This document shows, piece by piece, positions 37,459 through 46,000 of a stretch of 64,000 bases of DNA; within the stretch, counting starts at the first letter, position 1, and each line of letters starts with the position of its first letter. The stretch comes from JAICQM01 sp963781555 (GTDB lineage Bacteria > Chloroflexota > Limnocylindria > QHBO01): the NCBI GenBank assembly GCA_963781555.1, contig CAWAGB010000005.1, forward strand, positions 173,494 to 237,493, in the 5' to 3' direction. The notes below the pieces were generated by a model. The model did not search any database and was not told the DNA's origin. It saw only the letters and a program-made list of their open reading frames with translations. A program made the translations under genes and the position numbers.

Positions 37459-37468
37459 ACGCCACCTG
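37449..37468. promoter_or_regulatory. Perfect inverted repeat over the uvsE start
   Basis: CAGGTGGC-ATAC-GCCACCTG, 8-bp arms and 4-base loop, spans the uvsE ATG and lies 49 bp before the divergent cyclase start. It could be an operator for both genes or a hairpin controlling uvsE translation. Confidence 0.5.
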
Positions 37469-37516
37469 ATACGCATGCGGAATGCCTCCGGATGGACGGT
37501 GCGCGAGAATGCCACG

Positions 37517-40500
37517 GTGACCATCCCTGAGGAACGCCGGCTCGTCACCGTGCTGTTCGCCGACCTGGTCGGCTTCACGAGCCGATCCGACGCGAGCGAC
37601 CCGGAGGACGTGCGCGAGATGCAGCGCGCCTACTTCGAGGCGGTGGCAGCAGAGGTGCAGCGCTACGGCGGGACGGTCGAGAAGTACATCGGCGACGCGG
37701 TGATGGCGCTGTACGGCGCGCCGCAGGCCCACGACGACGACGCAGAGCGCGCGCTCCACGCGGCGCTCGGCATCCGCGGGGCGGTCGCGGGACTGGCCTC
37801 CGGCCTCGAGGTGCGCATCGGGGTCAACACGGGCGAGGTGGTCGGCGGTGCCGGCTCAGGGCCACAGGCCCACGAGTACACCGTCACCGGCGACGCGGTG
37901 AACGTGGCGGCGCGCCTCCAGCAGGCAGCCGAGCCGGGCGAGATCTTCGTCGGGCCGACCACGCGGCGCCTGGCGGCCGAGGCCTTCGACTTCGCCCCGC
38001 TGCCGCCCCTCGAGCTGAAGGGCAAGCCGGAGCCGGTCGAGGCGTGGCGCCTGGCGCGCGCCCTGCCGCAGCGGCCGCGGGTACGCGGCGGGGAGGCGCC
38101 GCTGGTCGGGCGGCGGCGCGAGCAGCTCCTCCTGGAGGCCGCGCTCGAATCGGCGAAGGATGGGCACGGGCTGCTGGTAGGGATGAGCGGGGAGGCGGGG
38201 ATTGGCAAGTCGCGGCTGGCGCTGGAGCTTCGCCAGCGTGCCGAGGCGGACGGCTTCGAGACCACCTGGGCGGCGGCGTTGTCCTACGCCGCCTCGTTCC
38301 CGTTCCACCTCGTGGCCGCGCTCGCGGACCAGCTGCTCCCCCGCGCGGCGGATCGCTCGACCCGCGACCTGCTCCTCGCAGCCGTGCCCGACGCGGATCC
38401 CGAGCTGCTGGACCGATGGGCCGCCATCCTGGCGGACATCTCGCGGGGCGCGGATCCGTCCCAGGAGGCCCTCCTGGCCGGCGCGACTCCCGATGCTCGG
38501 CAGCGGCTGCTGGTCGGCGCGCTCGGCGCGGTGATCAATGCGCGGGCCGCGGCGCGACCCCAGCTCATCGTGCTGGACGACCTCCACTGGGCCGATGCCT
38601 CCAGCCTGTCAGTGCTGGACGAGCTGCTGACCATCGTCCCGCAGGGACCCATCGTCGTGCTGGCGCTGCATCGGCCGGGGTGGAGCAACCGCTGGGCGAG
38701 CCGCAGTTTCTACCAGCAGGTCAACCTGGACCGGCTGCGGGACGACGAGGCACGCCAGCTGGTGGCCGCCCTGTCGGCGGGGTCGAGCATCGATGCGGGG
38801 CGCACGGACCAGCTGCTCCATCGGTCTGGCGGGAATCCATTCTTCCTGGAGGAGCTGCTGCGCGCGGGCAGTGACGGCACGGCCGCCCTTCCCGAGACCC
38901 TCCACGAGCTGCTGCTGGCGCGGATCGACGGGTTGCCGGCGGCGGCGCGGGCGGTGCTCGGCGTGGCGGCGGTGATCGGGATGGAGTTCGGGGCCGAGCT
39001 GCTGGCGGCGGTGGAGCCCAGCGAGGGTCTGCCAGAGGCGCTGGCGGCCCTGCAGGCCGATGAGCTGATCGTCGCCCGCGGTGGCGACCTGGGCCAGGCG
39101 ACCTACGCGATGCGTCACCCCCTGGTGCACGAGGTCGCGTACCGCAGTCTGCTGGTGGCGCGGCGGCGGGTGCTGCACCGGCGCATTGGTGCGTGGCTCG
39201 AGGAGCACGGCGGCGAAGAGGCGCTGCCGGCGATCGCCGCCCATTACCGCGACGGCGACGACCCGGACCGCGCCCGCGAGTTCCTGCCACGCGCGGCCGA
39301 CCGGGCACGACGCATCAACGCGCCCAGCGAGGCCCGGGCAATGTACCTGGAGGCGGCGGACCTGCTGAGCGGGCAGCCGGTGCGACGGGCGGAGATGCTG
39401 GAGCGCGCCGCGCACCTCAGCTACCTCGTCGGCGAGATGGGGCAGGCGATCGCACAGGTGAGTGAGGCGGAGCGCCTCTACGCCGAGGCTGGTGAGCGGC
39501 TGCACGCACTGGACTGCCATCGCCAGCTGGCGCGCTACTACTGGATGGACGGCCACGGCAAGCAGGCGGAGGCGGAGATCGTGGTCGCCATCCGCGGCCT
39601 GGAGGAGTTCCCGCACACCCCCGAGCTGGCGCACGCGTACAGCGCACACGCCCAGCTGCGGATGCTGATGCCCGATCACGCTGAGGGTGAGCGGCTCGCC
39701 CGCAAGGCAATCGAGGTGGCCGACGAGGTCGGCAGCATCGAGGCCAAGGTGCACGCGCTCAACAACCTCGGCACCTCGCGCATGGGGCTCGGCGACCCGG
39801 GCGGGATCGAGGACCTGCGGACCAGCCTGGCCCTGGCGCTCGAGCACAACCTTCCGGACGACGCGGGTCGCGCCTACACGAACCTGTGTGCGCAGGGCTC
39901 GGCCATCTCCTTCTTCGACGTCGACGAGACGCAGGCGCTGTTCGAGGAGATGCTGGCCTATGACCGCAAGGTCGCCCCCGGCGGGGCGTTCGAGCAGTGG
40001 CATCGCGCCGCGCAGGCCGAGCAGGGCATCCCGCAGGGTCGCTGGGAGGACGCGGCCGCCAAGCTCAGCGAGCTCGAGTCGATCGTCACCGCCAACCGCT
40101 ATCTCCAGGTGGACGTGGCGGCCTATGGCGCCCTGCTGGCCGCCTACCGCGGCCGCTGTGACGAGGCGCTGCGCACGATCACGCCGTTCGTCGAGGCGGC
40201 GGCCGCGATCGACGACCTCCAGGCGTTCGCACCGGCCCAGCTGGCGCTCGCGCACGCCGAGCGCGGGTCGGGACATGACGAGTCGGCGGTGGCCGCCATT
40301 GAGCGCGGCATCAGCCTGCGCGGCGACTCGAGCGAGACGAACCTGAGCTCGTGGTATCTCTTCGAGGCGGTGGACGTGGTCGCCTGGCTGGCTCGTGACA
40401 TCGGGGCCGACGCGCCGCTGGTGCGGCGCGCGGCCGCGGCGCTGGATGGGCTGACGAGGTCATTCCGTGAGCGGGTCACGCGACCGGGGACCCCGGCCGA

Positions 40501-40768
40501 GGTGCTGGTGCGGCGCGCCCTGTTCGACGCCGGGGATGCGACCTTGCAGATGCTCGGCGGGGACGGGACGCAGCTGGATCGCCTGCGCGCGGCGGCCGCC
40601 GATCTACGGACCTCGAAGCGCGTCTTCGACGCGGCGCGCGCTGAGCTGTGGCTCGCGGAGGCGAGCGGAGACCGCGCGGCGGCTGCCGCCGCGCTCGAGA
40701 CGTTCACCAGCATTCGCGCGACGGACTACGCGGGTCGGGCGCGGGAGGCCGCGACGGCGACCGGCTGA
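37517..40768 (+). CDS. Class III adenylate/guanylate cyclase fused to STAND ATPase and TPR-like domains
   Basis: 1083 residues from a GTG at 37517. Residues ~7-175 are a class III cyclase domain: RRLVTVLFADLVGFTSRSD with the metal Asp, GGTVEKYIGDAVMALYGAP, GVNTGEVVGG. Then an AAA/STAND ATPase (~195-560) has Walker A GMSGEAGIGKSRLAL and Walker B LIVLDDLHWADAS. The rest (~600-1080) is helical repeats resembling TPRs (AHAYSAHAQLRML, HALNNLGTSRMGLGD). Such proteins are large signal-responsive regulators; whether the cyclase is active, and on which nucleotide, is not shown. Probably cytoplasmic, no membrane segment. Confidence 0.9.
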   Translation: MTIPEERRLVTVLFADLVGFTSRSDASDPEDVREMQRAYFEAVAAEVQRYGGTVEKYIGDAVMALYGAPQAHDDDAERALHAALGIRGAVAGLASGLEVRIGVNTGEVVGGAGSGPQAHEYTVTGDAVNVAARLQQAAEPGEIFVGPTTRRLAAEAFDFAPLPPLELKGKPEPVEAWRLARALPQRPRVRGGEAPLVGRRREQLLLEAALESAKDGHGLLVGMSGEAGIGKSRLALELRQRAEADGFETTWAAALSYAASFPFHLVAALADQLLPRAADRSTRDLLLAAVPDADPELLDRWAAILADISRGADPSQEALLAGATPDARQRLLVGALGAVINARAAARPQLIVLDDLHWADASSLSVLDELLTIVPQGPIVVLALHRPGWSNRWASRSFYQQVNLDRLRDDEARQLVAALSAGSSIDAGRTDQLLHRSGGNPFFLEELLRAGSDGTAALPETLHELLLARIDGLPAAARAVLGVAAVIGMEFGAELLAAVEPSEGLPEALAALQADELIVARGGDLGQATYAMRHPLVHEVAYRSLLVARRRVLHRRIGAWLEEHGGEEALPAIAAHYRDGDDPDRAREFLPRAADRARRINAPSEARAMYLEAADLLSGQPVRRAEMLERAAHLSYLVGEMGQAIAQVSEAERLYAEAGERLHALDCHRQLARYYWMDGHGKQAEAEIVVAIRGLEEFPHTPELAHAYSAHAQLRMLMPDHAEGERLARKAIEVADEVGSIEAKVHALNNLGTSRMGLGDPGGIEDLRTSLALALEHNLPDDAGRAYTNLCAQGSAISFFDVDETQALFEEMLAYDRKVAPGGAFEQWHRAAQAEQGIPQGRWEDAAAKLSELESIVTANRYLQVDVAAYGALLAAYRGRCDEALRTITPFVEAAAAIDDLQAFAPAQLALAHAERGSGHDESAVAAIERGISLRGDSSETNLSSWYLFEAVDVVAWLARDIGADAPLVRRAAAALDGLTRSFRERVTRPGTPAEVLVRRALFDAGDATLQMLGGDGTQLDRLRAAAADLRTSKRVFDAARAELWLAEASGDRAAAAAALETFTSIRATDYAGRAREAATATG

Positions 40769-40769
40769 C

Positions 40770-40802
40770 GCATCGGTCCAAATCGGGCACCTGGACCGAT
40801 GC
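40770..40802. terminator. Hairpin made of an inverted pair of the GACCGATGC motif
   Basis: Perfect 10-bp arms GCATCGGTCC and GGACCGATGC with a 13-nt loop, 2 bp after the cyclase stop and 14 bp before the convergent gene's stop. It is built from two opposed copies of the octamer that is abundant throughout this window. Confidence 0.65.
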
Positions 40803-40816
40803 GCCTCCGGCGCCCG

Positions 40817-41314
40817 TTACGGGAAGGTCAGCATCCCGTCGAACCAGATCTGGATGGTGTTCCCGGCGAGCGTCTGATGAATGGTCCCGGACCCGGTGAC
40901 CCCGGTGAGGCTGCCCGTCGCACCGATCACCGTGAACGTCCCGGTCACGAATGCCGGATTGCCGAACGAGTGGAACGCTCCGGGGGCATTCCCGGAGTTG
41001 CCCGGCTTCGATGCGAAGGGGTACTCCTCGTCCAGGGTGATCGTCGAGCCGTCCCCGAAGGTGATGGTGCGGGTCGTGGCGTCATCGGTGAACGTCACCT
41101 CGGATGTGAGCCGCCCGAACCGGCCGGCATTGCCGACGCCGTAGCAGGTGAATGAGAACGGCTCCTCCACGAAGGTGCACGGCTCATCCGACGGCGCGCG
41201 CTCGAAGTTCTCCTTGACGAAGGCATGGACCGAGATCGTCGTCGCTGCCATGGCCGGCGCTGCGAGCGCCAGCGCGAGCAGGGACATGAGCACCAGGGCA
41301 CTGATGCGGCGCAT
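40817..41314 (-). CDS. Secreted protein, unknown function
   Basis: 165 residues from the ATG at 41314, with GGGGAGGAACC before it. The signal peptide is LVLMSLLALALAAPAMA, cleaved before ATTISVHAF. The mature part is beta-rich, with two cysteines close together (EPCTFVEEPFSFTCYG) that may form a disulfide. It also has GDGSTITLDEEYPF and TGTFTVIGATGSLTGVTGSGT. The last piece is a pattern I know from small exported beta-barrel proteins of Chloroflexota and Actinobacteria annotated as hypothetical. Confidence 0.7.
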   Translation of the reverse strand: MRRISALVLMSLLALALAAPAMAATTISVHAFVKENFERAPSDEPCTFVEEPFSFTCYGVGNAGRFGRLTSEVTFTDDATTRTITFGDGSTITLDEEYPFASKPGNSGNAPGAFHSFGNPAFVTGTFTVIGATGSLTGVTGSGTIHQTLAGNTIQIWFDGMLTFP

Positions 41315-41454
41315 GGTTCCTCCCCGTGGGGTGATCGAGGCCATCGATCGCCGCCGTGCGGGCCGGACATCGGCGGTGGAGCAGCATCACCATCCTATGC
41401 CCCCGCAGCAAGCCCTCCGCCGCCAGTGGTACGCGCCTTGCCTGATAGCGGTGG

Positions 41455-42948
41455 GTGACTACGACACCACCCGCGACCGATCCGAACGTCGGTCGCCTGA
41501 TCGGCGGCCGTTACCGGCTCGACCAGCAGATCGGTCGAGGCGGCATGGCGACGGTCTACCGCGCCCTGGACGAGCAGCTGGACCGGCCCGTGGCCCTCAA
41601 GCTCATGCGCGAGCACCTGCTCGAGGACCCTCATTTCGTTCGTCGCTTCGAGGCAGAGGCGCGCCATATGGCGGCGGTGTCCCATCCGAACGTCGTGGCC
41701 GTCTACGACGTCGGGACCGATGGTGCGCCGTACATGGTGATGGAGCTCATCGACGGCAGAAACCTGGCGGGCGCGATCGCCGCCGAGGGCCGTCTCGAGG
41801 CCACGGAGGCGGCGCGCATTGCCGCTGACGCGGCGGCGGCGCTCGGGGCCGCCCATGCCAGGGGATTGGTGCACCGCGACGTCAAGCCGGGCAACGTGCT
41901 CGTCGGCGTGGACGGGCGGGCGCGGGTGGCGGACTTCGGGATCGCGCGCGCGACGGCCGAAGACGGCATGACGGGGACCGGGGCGCTGCTCGGGTCGGTC
42001 GAGTACTTCAGTCCGGAGCAGGCGCGCGGCGAGGCGGCGGGACCTGCGAGCGACGTGTATGCGCTGGGTGTCGTGCTCTACGAGATGCTCACGGGCATCA
42101 GGCCGTTCACCGGGACAACGCCGTACGCCGTGGCGACGGCGCGCCTCGGCGTGCCCGCGCCGGATCCGCGCGATGTCGCCGCCGACATTCCGGCCCGTCT
42201 GGCGGCCATCGTCCAGCGCGCGATGGCTCCCCGGGCCGCCGACCGATACCCGACCGCCGAAGCGCTCCGGCGCGATCTCCTGGCCTGGCTGGACGAGCAC
42301 GGCGGTCCACCTGCCTCTGTCGCTGTGGCAGGCGTCACCCGGCGATCGCGGTTGCCGGTCATTGCCGCCGCCATCGTCCTCCTGGCCCTCATGGGCTTCG
42401 GCGGCGCGCGGCTGCTGGCGCCCGGTGGGGCCGACGAACGTGGCATCGTGATTCCCTCCGTCTCACCGGGCGGCGTGGCCGTCGCCCAGGAGACGCCGAC
42501 CCCGACGCTGGCACCGACGCCGCGGCCCACCCCAACGCCCACTCCCACCGCGTCGCCAACCCCGGTCCCGCCTGCGCCCGTGCCGCCGGTCGCGACGCCC
42601 GCGGCGCAGGCTCCCACCGCGGCCCCTGTCGCGGTCGCGGGACCGGAGGACAGCGTTGGCGCGTTCTACGCGCATGCCGAGGCCGGGAACTTCGACGCGG
42701 CCTACAGCCTGTGGAGCGCGCGCATGAAGGCGAACTACCCGCGTCAGCCGAACCTCGACGAACGCTTCGACCAGACGGCCGACATTTCGTTCAGCGCCCT
42801 CTACGTGGCGCGCCAGACTGCCTCGACTGCGACGGTCCAGGCGAATTTCACCGAGACGTACGACAACGGGTCGTCGCGGCGCTTCGTCGGCTACTGGGAC
42901 CTGGTGCGCGTCGATGGCCGATGGCTGCTCGACGCGCCTACCTACTGA
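41455..42948 (+). CDS. PknB-type Ser/Thr protein kinase with extracellular stalk and NTF2-like domain
   Basis: 497 residues from a GTG at 41455. The kinase domain is at residues ~17-280: glycine loop GRGGMATVY (27-35), Lys49 in VALKL, HRDVKPGN (140-147), DFG (160-162), and YFSPEQ in the P+1 region. A membrane helix spans ~300-320. The outside part begins with a Thr-Pro-rich stalk (~347-392) and ends in a ~100-residue SnoaL/NTF2-like domain (DSVGAFYAHAEAGNFDAAYSLWS ... FVGYWDLVRVDGRWLLDAP). The outer domain is probably the ligand sensor; PknB uses PASTA repeats in that place, and none are seen here. Confidence 0.93.
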   Translation: MTTTPPATDPNVGRLIGGRYRLDQQIGRGGMATVYRALDEQLDRPVALKLMREHLLEDPHFVRRFEAEARHMAAVSHPNVVAVYDVGTDGAPYMVMELIDGRNLAGAIAAEGRLEATEAARIAADAAAALGAAHARGLVHRDVKPGNVLVGVDGRARVADFGIARATAEDGMTGTGALLGSVEYFSPEQARGEAAGPASDVYALGVVLYEMLTGIRPFTGTTPYAVATARLGVPAPDPRDVAADIPARLAAIVQRAMAPRAADRYPTAEALRRDLLAWLDEHGGPPASVAVAGVTRRSRLPVIAAAIVLLALMGFGGARLLAPGGADERGIVIPSVSPGGVAVAQETPTPTLAPTPRPTPTPTPTASPTPVPPAPVPPVATPAAQAPTAAPVAVAGPEDSVGAFYAHAEAGNFDAAYSLWSARMKANYPRQPNLDERFDQTADISFSALYVARQTASTATVQANFTETYDNGSSRRFVGYWDLVRVDGRWLLDAPTY

Positions 42949-42977
42949 TGTCGGGCCCGCGTGGGCCTCGACCGCGC

Positions 42978-43086
42978 ATGGCAACAGACGGCCCAACCGG
43001 CACGAAGATTCTCGTGGTCAACGACACGGAGGAGATCCTCGAGCTCTTTCCGGACATCGTCGAGGGGCTGGGCCACCGGCGTTGGG
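42978..43086 (+). pseudogene. N-terminal remnant of a response-regulator receiver domain
   Basis: An ATG at 42978 opens a frame reading GTKILVVNDTEEILELFPDIVEGLGH, the first strand and helix of a two-component receiver domain. The phospho-acceptor strand and the rest are absent; after ~34 codons the sequence becomes unrelated and is overlapped by a minus-strand gene. It is a truncated relic next to the kinase gene. Confidence 0.55.
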
Positions 43087-43104
43087 GCTTCCCAAGAAGC
43101 TCGC

Positions 43105-43320
43105 CTAATCCCAGAGCCCTCGTCGAGCGTCCTCTAAAGCCTCGAGGAGCACCAGGTCGCCGCCGCGACTCAGGATTCGCTCCTCGAGGCGAGCGAGCAT
43201 TTCGGCAGCCCTCACCCGCACCTGTGCGCGTTCGGCTTCTCCCGAAATCTGTTCCAGCGCGTGGCGCGTGGTGACCTCGATCGTCCGGACGGCGAGCAAA
43301 TCGACCTCTCTGTCACCCAT
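43105..43320 (-). CDS. Small helical protein, unknown function
   Basis: 71 residues, almost entirely predicted helix (VRTIEVTTRHALEQISGEAERAQVRVRAAEMLARLEERILSRGG is Arg/Glu-rich with heptad-like spacing). No signal or membrane segment. It overlaps the receiver-domain remnant on the other strand. No family recognised; coding status rests on its amphipathic pattern and good ATG. Confidence 0.45.
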   Translation of the reverse strand: MGDREVDLLAVRTIEVTTRHALEQISGEAERAQVRVRAAEMLARLEERILSRGGDLVLLEALEDARRGLWD

Positions 43321-43453
43321 CTTGGACCCAAGTACGCAAATGACATGCCGGGCGCTTTCCCCGGCATTCCGGCCCGGAATTTGCTACTCCTATGACGGCG
43401 ACCCCGACCGCTCTGGTCGGCGCGCCCGGAAACGGACCAGGAGGTAGGGACCT

Positions 43454-43735
43454 ATGGAATGGCTCACATGGCTCATCGTGGGAGCGATTGGTGGATGGCT
43501 TGGCGGCCTGCTCGTCAAGGGCGATGAAGGCCTCGGCGTGGTCGGGCATATCGTGCTCGGCGTCGTGGGAGCGCTCATTGGCGGCTGGGTTGTCAGCCAG
43601 GTAACCGGCAACGATCCGATGGATGGCGTGTTCGACGTGAGCACCATCCTCACGGCCGTCGTAGGCGCCGTGGTGCTGGTCGTCATCGCCAACATGGTGA
43701 TGGGCAATCGCCGCACCGGCAGCGGCCCCGTCTAA
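43454..43735 (+). CDS. GlsB/YeaQ/YmgE-family stress-related membrane protein
   Basis: 93 residues, three membrane segments rich in glycine: LIVGAIGGWLGGLLV, GHIVLGVVGALIGGWVVSQV and LTAVVGAVVLVVIANMV. This is the transglycosylase-associated/GlsB pattern, found in general stress operons and of unknown mechanism. An AGGAGGTAGGGACCT stretch precedes the ATG. A strong terminator follows. Confidence 0.9.
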   Translation: MEWLTWLIVGAIGGWLGGLLVKGDEGLGVVGHIVLGVVGALIGGWVVSQVTGNDPMDGVFDVSTILTAVVGAVVLVVIANMVMGNRRTGSGPV

Positions 43736-43751
43736 CCCCGAAGCCTGCATC

Positions 43752-43790
43752 GCCCCGGACCAGGCTAGTCCCCCTGGTTCCGGGGCTTCT
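43752..43790 (+). terminator. Terminator after the GlsB-like gene
   Basis: GCCCCGGA-CCAGG pairs with CCTGG-TTCCGGGGC with one bulged base and an 8-nt loop, followed by TTCTTC. Confidence 0.7.
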
Positions 43791-43803
43791 TCATGCCCGC
43801 GGA

Positions 43804-44052
43804 CTAGGCGATGGGGAGCCTCCCGAAGACCCGGACGACGGCGTCGCAGCACTCCGCACAGCGCTCGTTGAGCCCCGGGCCCGTCTCACCCTCCTTCACC
43901 GGCCAGATGCTCGCGCGTCGATACACGACCACGCGCCCGCAGCCGGTGGGCTCGCCGGATCGGATGATCAGATGCCACTCCAACGGGTCGGCATCAAGAT
44001 CGCGGACCCAGACCTCGGCCGGTCGCCGCGGGTTGGAATCGGGCCTGCTCAT
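43804..44052 (-). CDS. Small cysteine-containing protein coupled to DUF72 gene
   Basis: 82 residues from the ATG at 44052. The core EVWVRDLDADPLEWHLIIRSGEPTGCGRVVVYRRAS looks like a small beta-domain, and the C-terminal part has GLNERCAECCDAVVRV, with a CAECC cluster able to bind zinc. The start overlaps the stop of the DUF72 gene (ATGA). No family recognised. Confidence 0.6.
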   Translation of the reverse strand: MSRPDSNPRRPAEVWVRDLDADPLEWHLIIRSGEPTGCGRVVVYRRASIWPVKEGETGPGLNERCAECCDAVVRVFGRLPIA

Positions 44053-44771
44053 CCGATCATCTCGCGCAGCCGCTGCGCGTCGCGCGGGGCATGGCCACCG
44101 ATGTCGTTGTTGAAGTAGACCCACGACGGGACCCCGGCGGCAGCCCAGGCACGCAGCCGCTCCGCCCAGGCACGAAGCACGTCCGTGGCGTAGCGACCTC
44201 CATAGCGCCCACCCTCCCCGTGGAACCGGACGTACGCGAACGGTCCGACATGAACGGGATCCGGCATCGAGGCCGGCATGTCGTGCAGGCACAGGGCGAC
44301 GCCCGATTCCGCCAGCAGGCGATACGCGTCCGGCCGGTTCCACGATGGGTCCCGGAACTCGATCGCCTGTAACCGGCCCCCCGGCAGCGCCGCCAGGAAT
44401 CCCGACAGCCGCTCCAGGTTGGCCTTCCAGCGGGGCGGCAGCTGGTAGAGCATCGGTCCCAGGCGGCTCTCCAGGAGCTCCGCTCGTGACCACAGTCGAG
44501 TGAGCGGCTCAACGGGGTCGCGCAACCGCTTCGTGTGCGTCAGGTAGCGGCTGGCCTTCACCGCCATGCTGAAGCCGGGCGGCAGGCGCCACCGCCACGC
44601 CGCGAAGGTGGCTGCCTGTGGCAGGCGGTAGAAGCTCGCATTGAGCTCGACGGTGTCGAACTGCTGCGCGTAGAACTCCAGCCACCGCTTGGCGGGCAGG
44701 TCCGAGGGATAGAAGTCACCGCGCCAGTCGCTGTACTGCCAGCCTGAACAGCCGATGCGAATCGAGCTCAT
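44049..44771 (-). CDS. DUF72 family protein (YecE-like), short form
   Basis: 240 residues from the ATG at 44771. It contains IRIGCSGWQYSDWRGDFYP, FDTVELNASFYRLP, MAVKASRYLTHTKRL, PMLYQLPPRWKANLERL, IEFRDPSWN, LCLHDMPAS, AYVRFHG and WVYFNNDIGGHAPRDAQRL. This is the classic YecE length and motif set, with the terminal FNND.GGHA signature that the longer paralogue at 21.4 kb replaces by NNCYANYG. Function unknown. Confidence 0.93.
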   Translation of the reverse strand: MSSIRIGCSGWQYSDWRGDFYPSDLPAKRWLEFYAQQFDTVELNASFYRLPQAATFAAWRWRLPPGFSMAVKASRYLTHTKRLRDPVEPLTRLWSRAELLESRLGPMLYQLPPRWKANLERLSGFLAALPGGRLQAIEFRDPSWNRPDAYRLLAESGVALCLHDMPASMPDPVHVGPFAYVRFHGEGGRYGGRYATDVLRAWAERLRAWAAAGVPSWVYFNNDIGGHAPRDAQRLREMIG

Positions 44772-44796
44772 CGGTGGGCTCCGGGGCGCAAGGGGA

Positions 44797-44823
44797 GGGC
44801 GGCGGACGATCGCCACGCCGCCC
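44797..44823 (-). terminator. Hairpin after the hemerythrin gene
   Basis: Perfect 8-bp arms GGGCGGCG and CGCCGCCC with an 11-nt loop, 11 bp beyond the hemerythrin stop. Confidence 0.5.
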
Positions 44824-44834
44824 CCGGGGCCAGG

Positions 44835-45287
44835 TCAGCCGACAGCGGCGCCGGTCAGCTCGGCCTTGCGCGCGGCCATGCGGTCGCCGAGGGCCTGGAG
44901 CTCATCGGCGTCGAAGACGGAGCGCGCCTGCTTGAACATCTCGCCCTCCTCTTCCTCGATGTGGTGCTCGATGTTCTCCTTCATGACCGTGAACTTGGCA
45001 GCCCAGCGCTCATCGGTCACGTCGGTCGCCTCGAGCTCCGCCATGACGGTGTCGACGACGTTGTGCTCCTCGTAGGCCTCGTTCACGATCTCCTTGGCCT
45101 TCGGATGCTCCTTCAAGGCGGGATAGAAGATCGTTTCCTCGATCTCCTCGTGCACGGTGAGCTCCTGCTTGATGGTGGCGAGCAGCTCGGGGCGGGTCTT
45201 CTCAGCGCGCTCGGTGGTCGCGTCCCCTTCTTCGAGCAGCTTCTTGACCCTGTCGTGGTCGGCCTTCAGCAGCTGAATCGCGTCCAT
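44835..45287 (-). CDS. Hemerythrin-like HHE-domain protein
   Basis: 150 residues, all helical. The metal-binding His/Glu set is spread over AIQLLKADHDRVKKLLEE, QELTVHEEIEETIFYPALKEHPKAKE, AYEEHNVVDTVMAEL and MKENIEHHIEEEEGEMF. These are the HHE motifs of hemerythrin-type di-iron proteins, which bind oxygen or nitric oxide or scavenge iron/ROS. Cytoplasmic. A GAGACCTAAACCC stretch precedes the ATG. Confidence 0.93.
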   Translation of the reverse strand: MDAIQLLKADHDRVKKLLEEGDATTERAEKTRPELLATIKQELTVHEEIEETIFYPALKEHPKAKEIVNEAYEEHNVVDTVMAELEATDVTDERWAAKFTVMKENIEHHIEEEEGEMFKQARSVFDADELQALGDRMAARKAELTGAAVG

Positions 45288-45455
45288 GGGTTTAGGTCTC
45301 CAGTGGGGTGCGTATGGTGCCCCGGCGCACCACCGATTCTGGTCCGGCGTGCCGGGAGATTGACGAGCCGCTCACTGGCAAGCCGCATGCCGACCGGCGT
45401 GGCATGCGCTCTGCGTTGCTCCGCGGCGCATTCCAACGCCGAAGCAGGGGGCCTC

Positions 45456-45719
45456 ATGCCGGGCATCCACCTTCCCCAGCGCATCCTCGATGGTGACTTC
45501 GGCGGCTGGCTGAGCGACGCCATGCGGCGTCGCCGGCTGAGCACCCGAGCGGTGGCGATGCGCACCGGCATCAACCACACCACCATCTCCCGGCTCATGC
45601 GCAACGCGCGCGAGCCGGTCCTCTCGACCGCCATCGCGCTGCTCCGCCTGCTCGGCCGAGATCAGGGAGCTGCCGTCACGCCGGCCGCGACCGCGGACGA
45701 CCCGAAGAAGGCCGCCTGA
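45456..45719 (+). CDS. Small XRE-like helix-turn-helix protein
   Basis: 87 residues from an ATG at 45456. The segment LSDAMRRRRLSTRAVAMRTGINHTTISRLMRNAREPVLSTAIALLRLL has the XRE helix-turn-helix pattern (recognition helix HTTISRLM). The N-terminus PGIHLPQRILDGDFGGW and the Ala/Lys-rich tail are short. Probably a DNA-binding regulator; its target is unknown. Confidence 0.75.
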   Translation: MPGIHLPQRILDGDFGGWLSDAMRRRRLSTRAVAMRTGINHTTISRLMRNAREPVLSTAIALLRLLGRDQGAAVTPAATADDPKKAA

Positions 45720-46000
45720 CCCGGGGATTCCCACGGGGTGGGAGTAGCGGACACCTAATTGCGTTGTCTGCGACGGGTGGGACGGCCGGCCACGCTCGCG
45801 CGCCGGGGCGTCTCCGCCGCTCCCACGCGGCGTCGATTCCGCATTTGACTCTCCGATACCTGCGCCCCACGGGAACCGGGGCGGCCAGGTCAGCCGCGCA
45901 AGAGGGCGCTCAGCGGGGAGCCCAGAACGGCTCAGCTCCCTGGGCGAAGCCAGAACGAGGCGCCGACCCGCTCTCCGACCAGGATGGCCGGCGGAGCAGC

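Noticed and set aside
45720..46000. Possible gene in the 281-bp gap before the DUF6766-like gene
   Set aside because: Only Arg/Pro-rich shadow frames; a weak CCCAC/GTGGG hairpin near 45730 may be a terminator, but support is poor.
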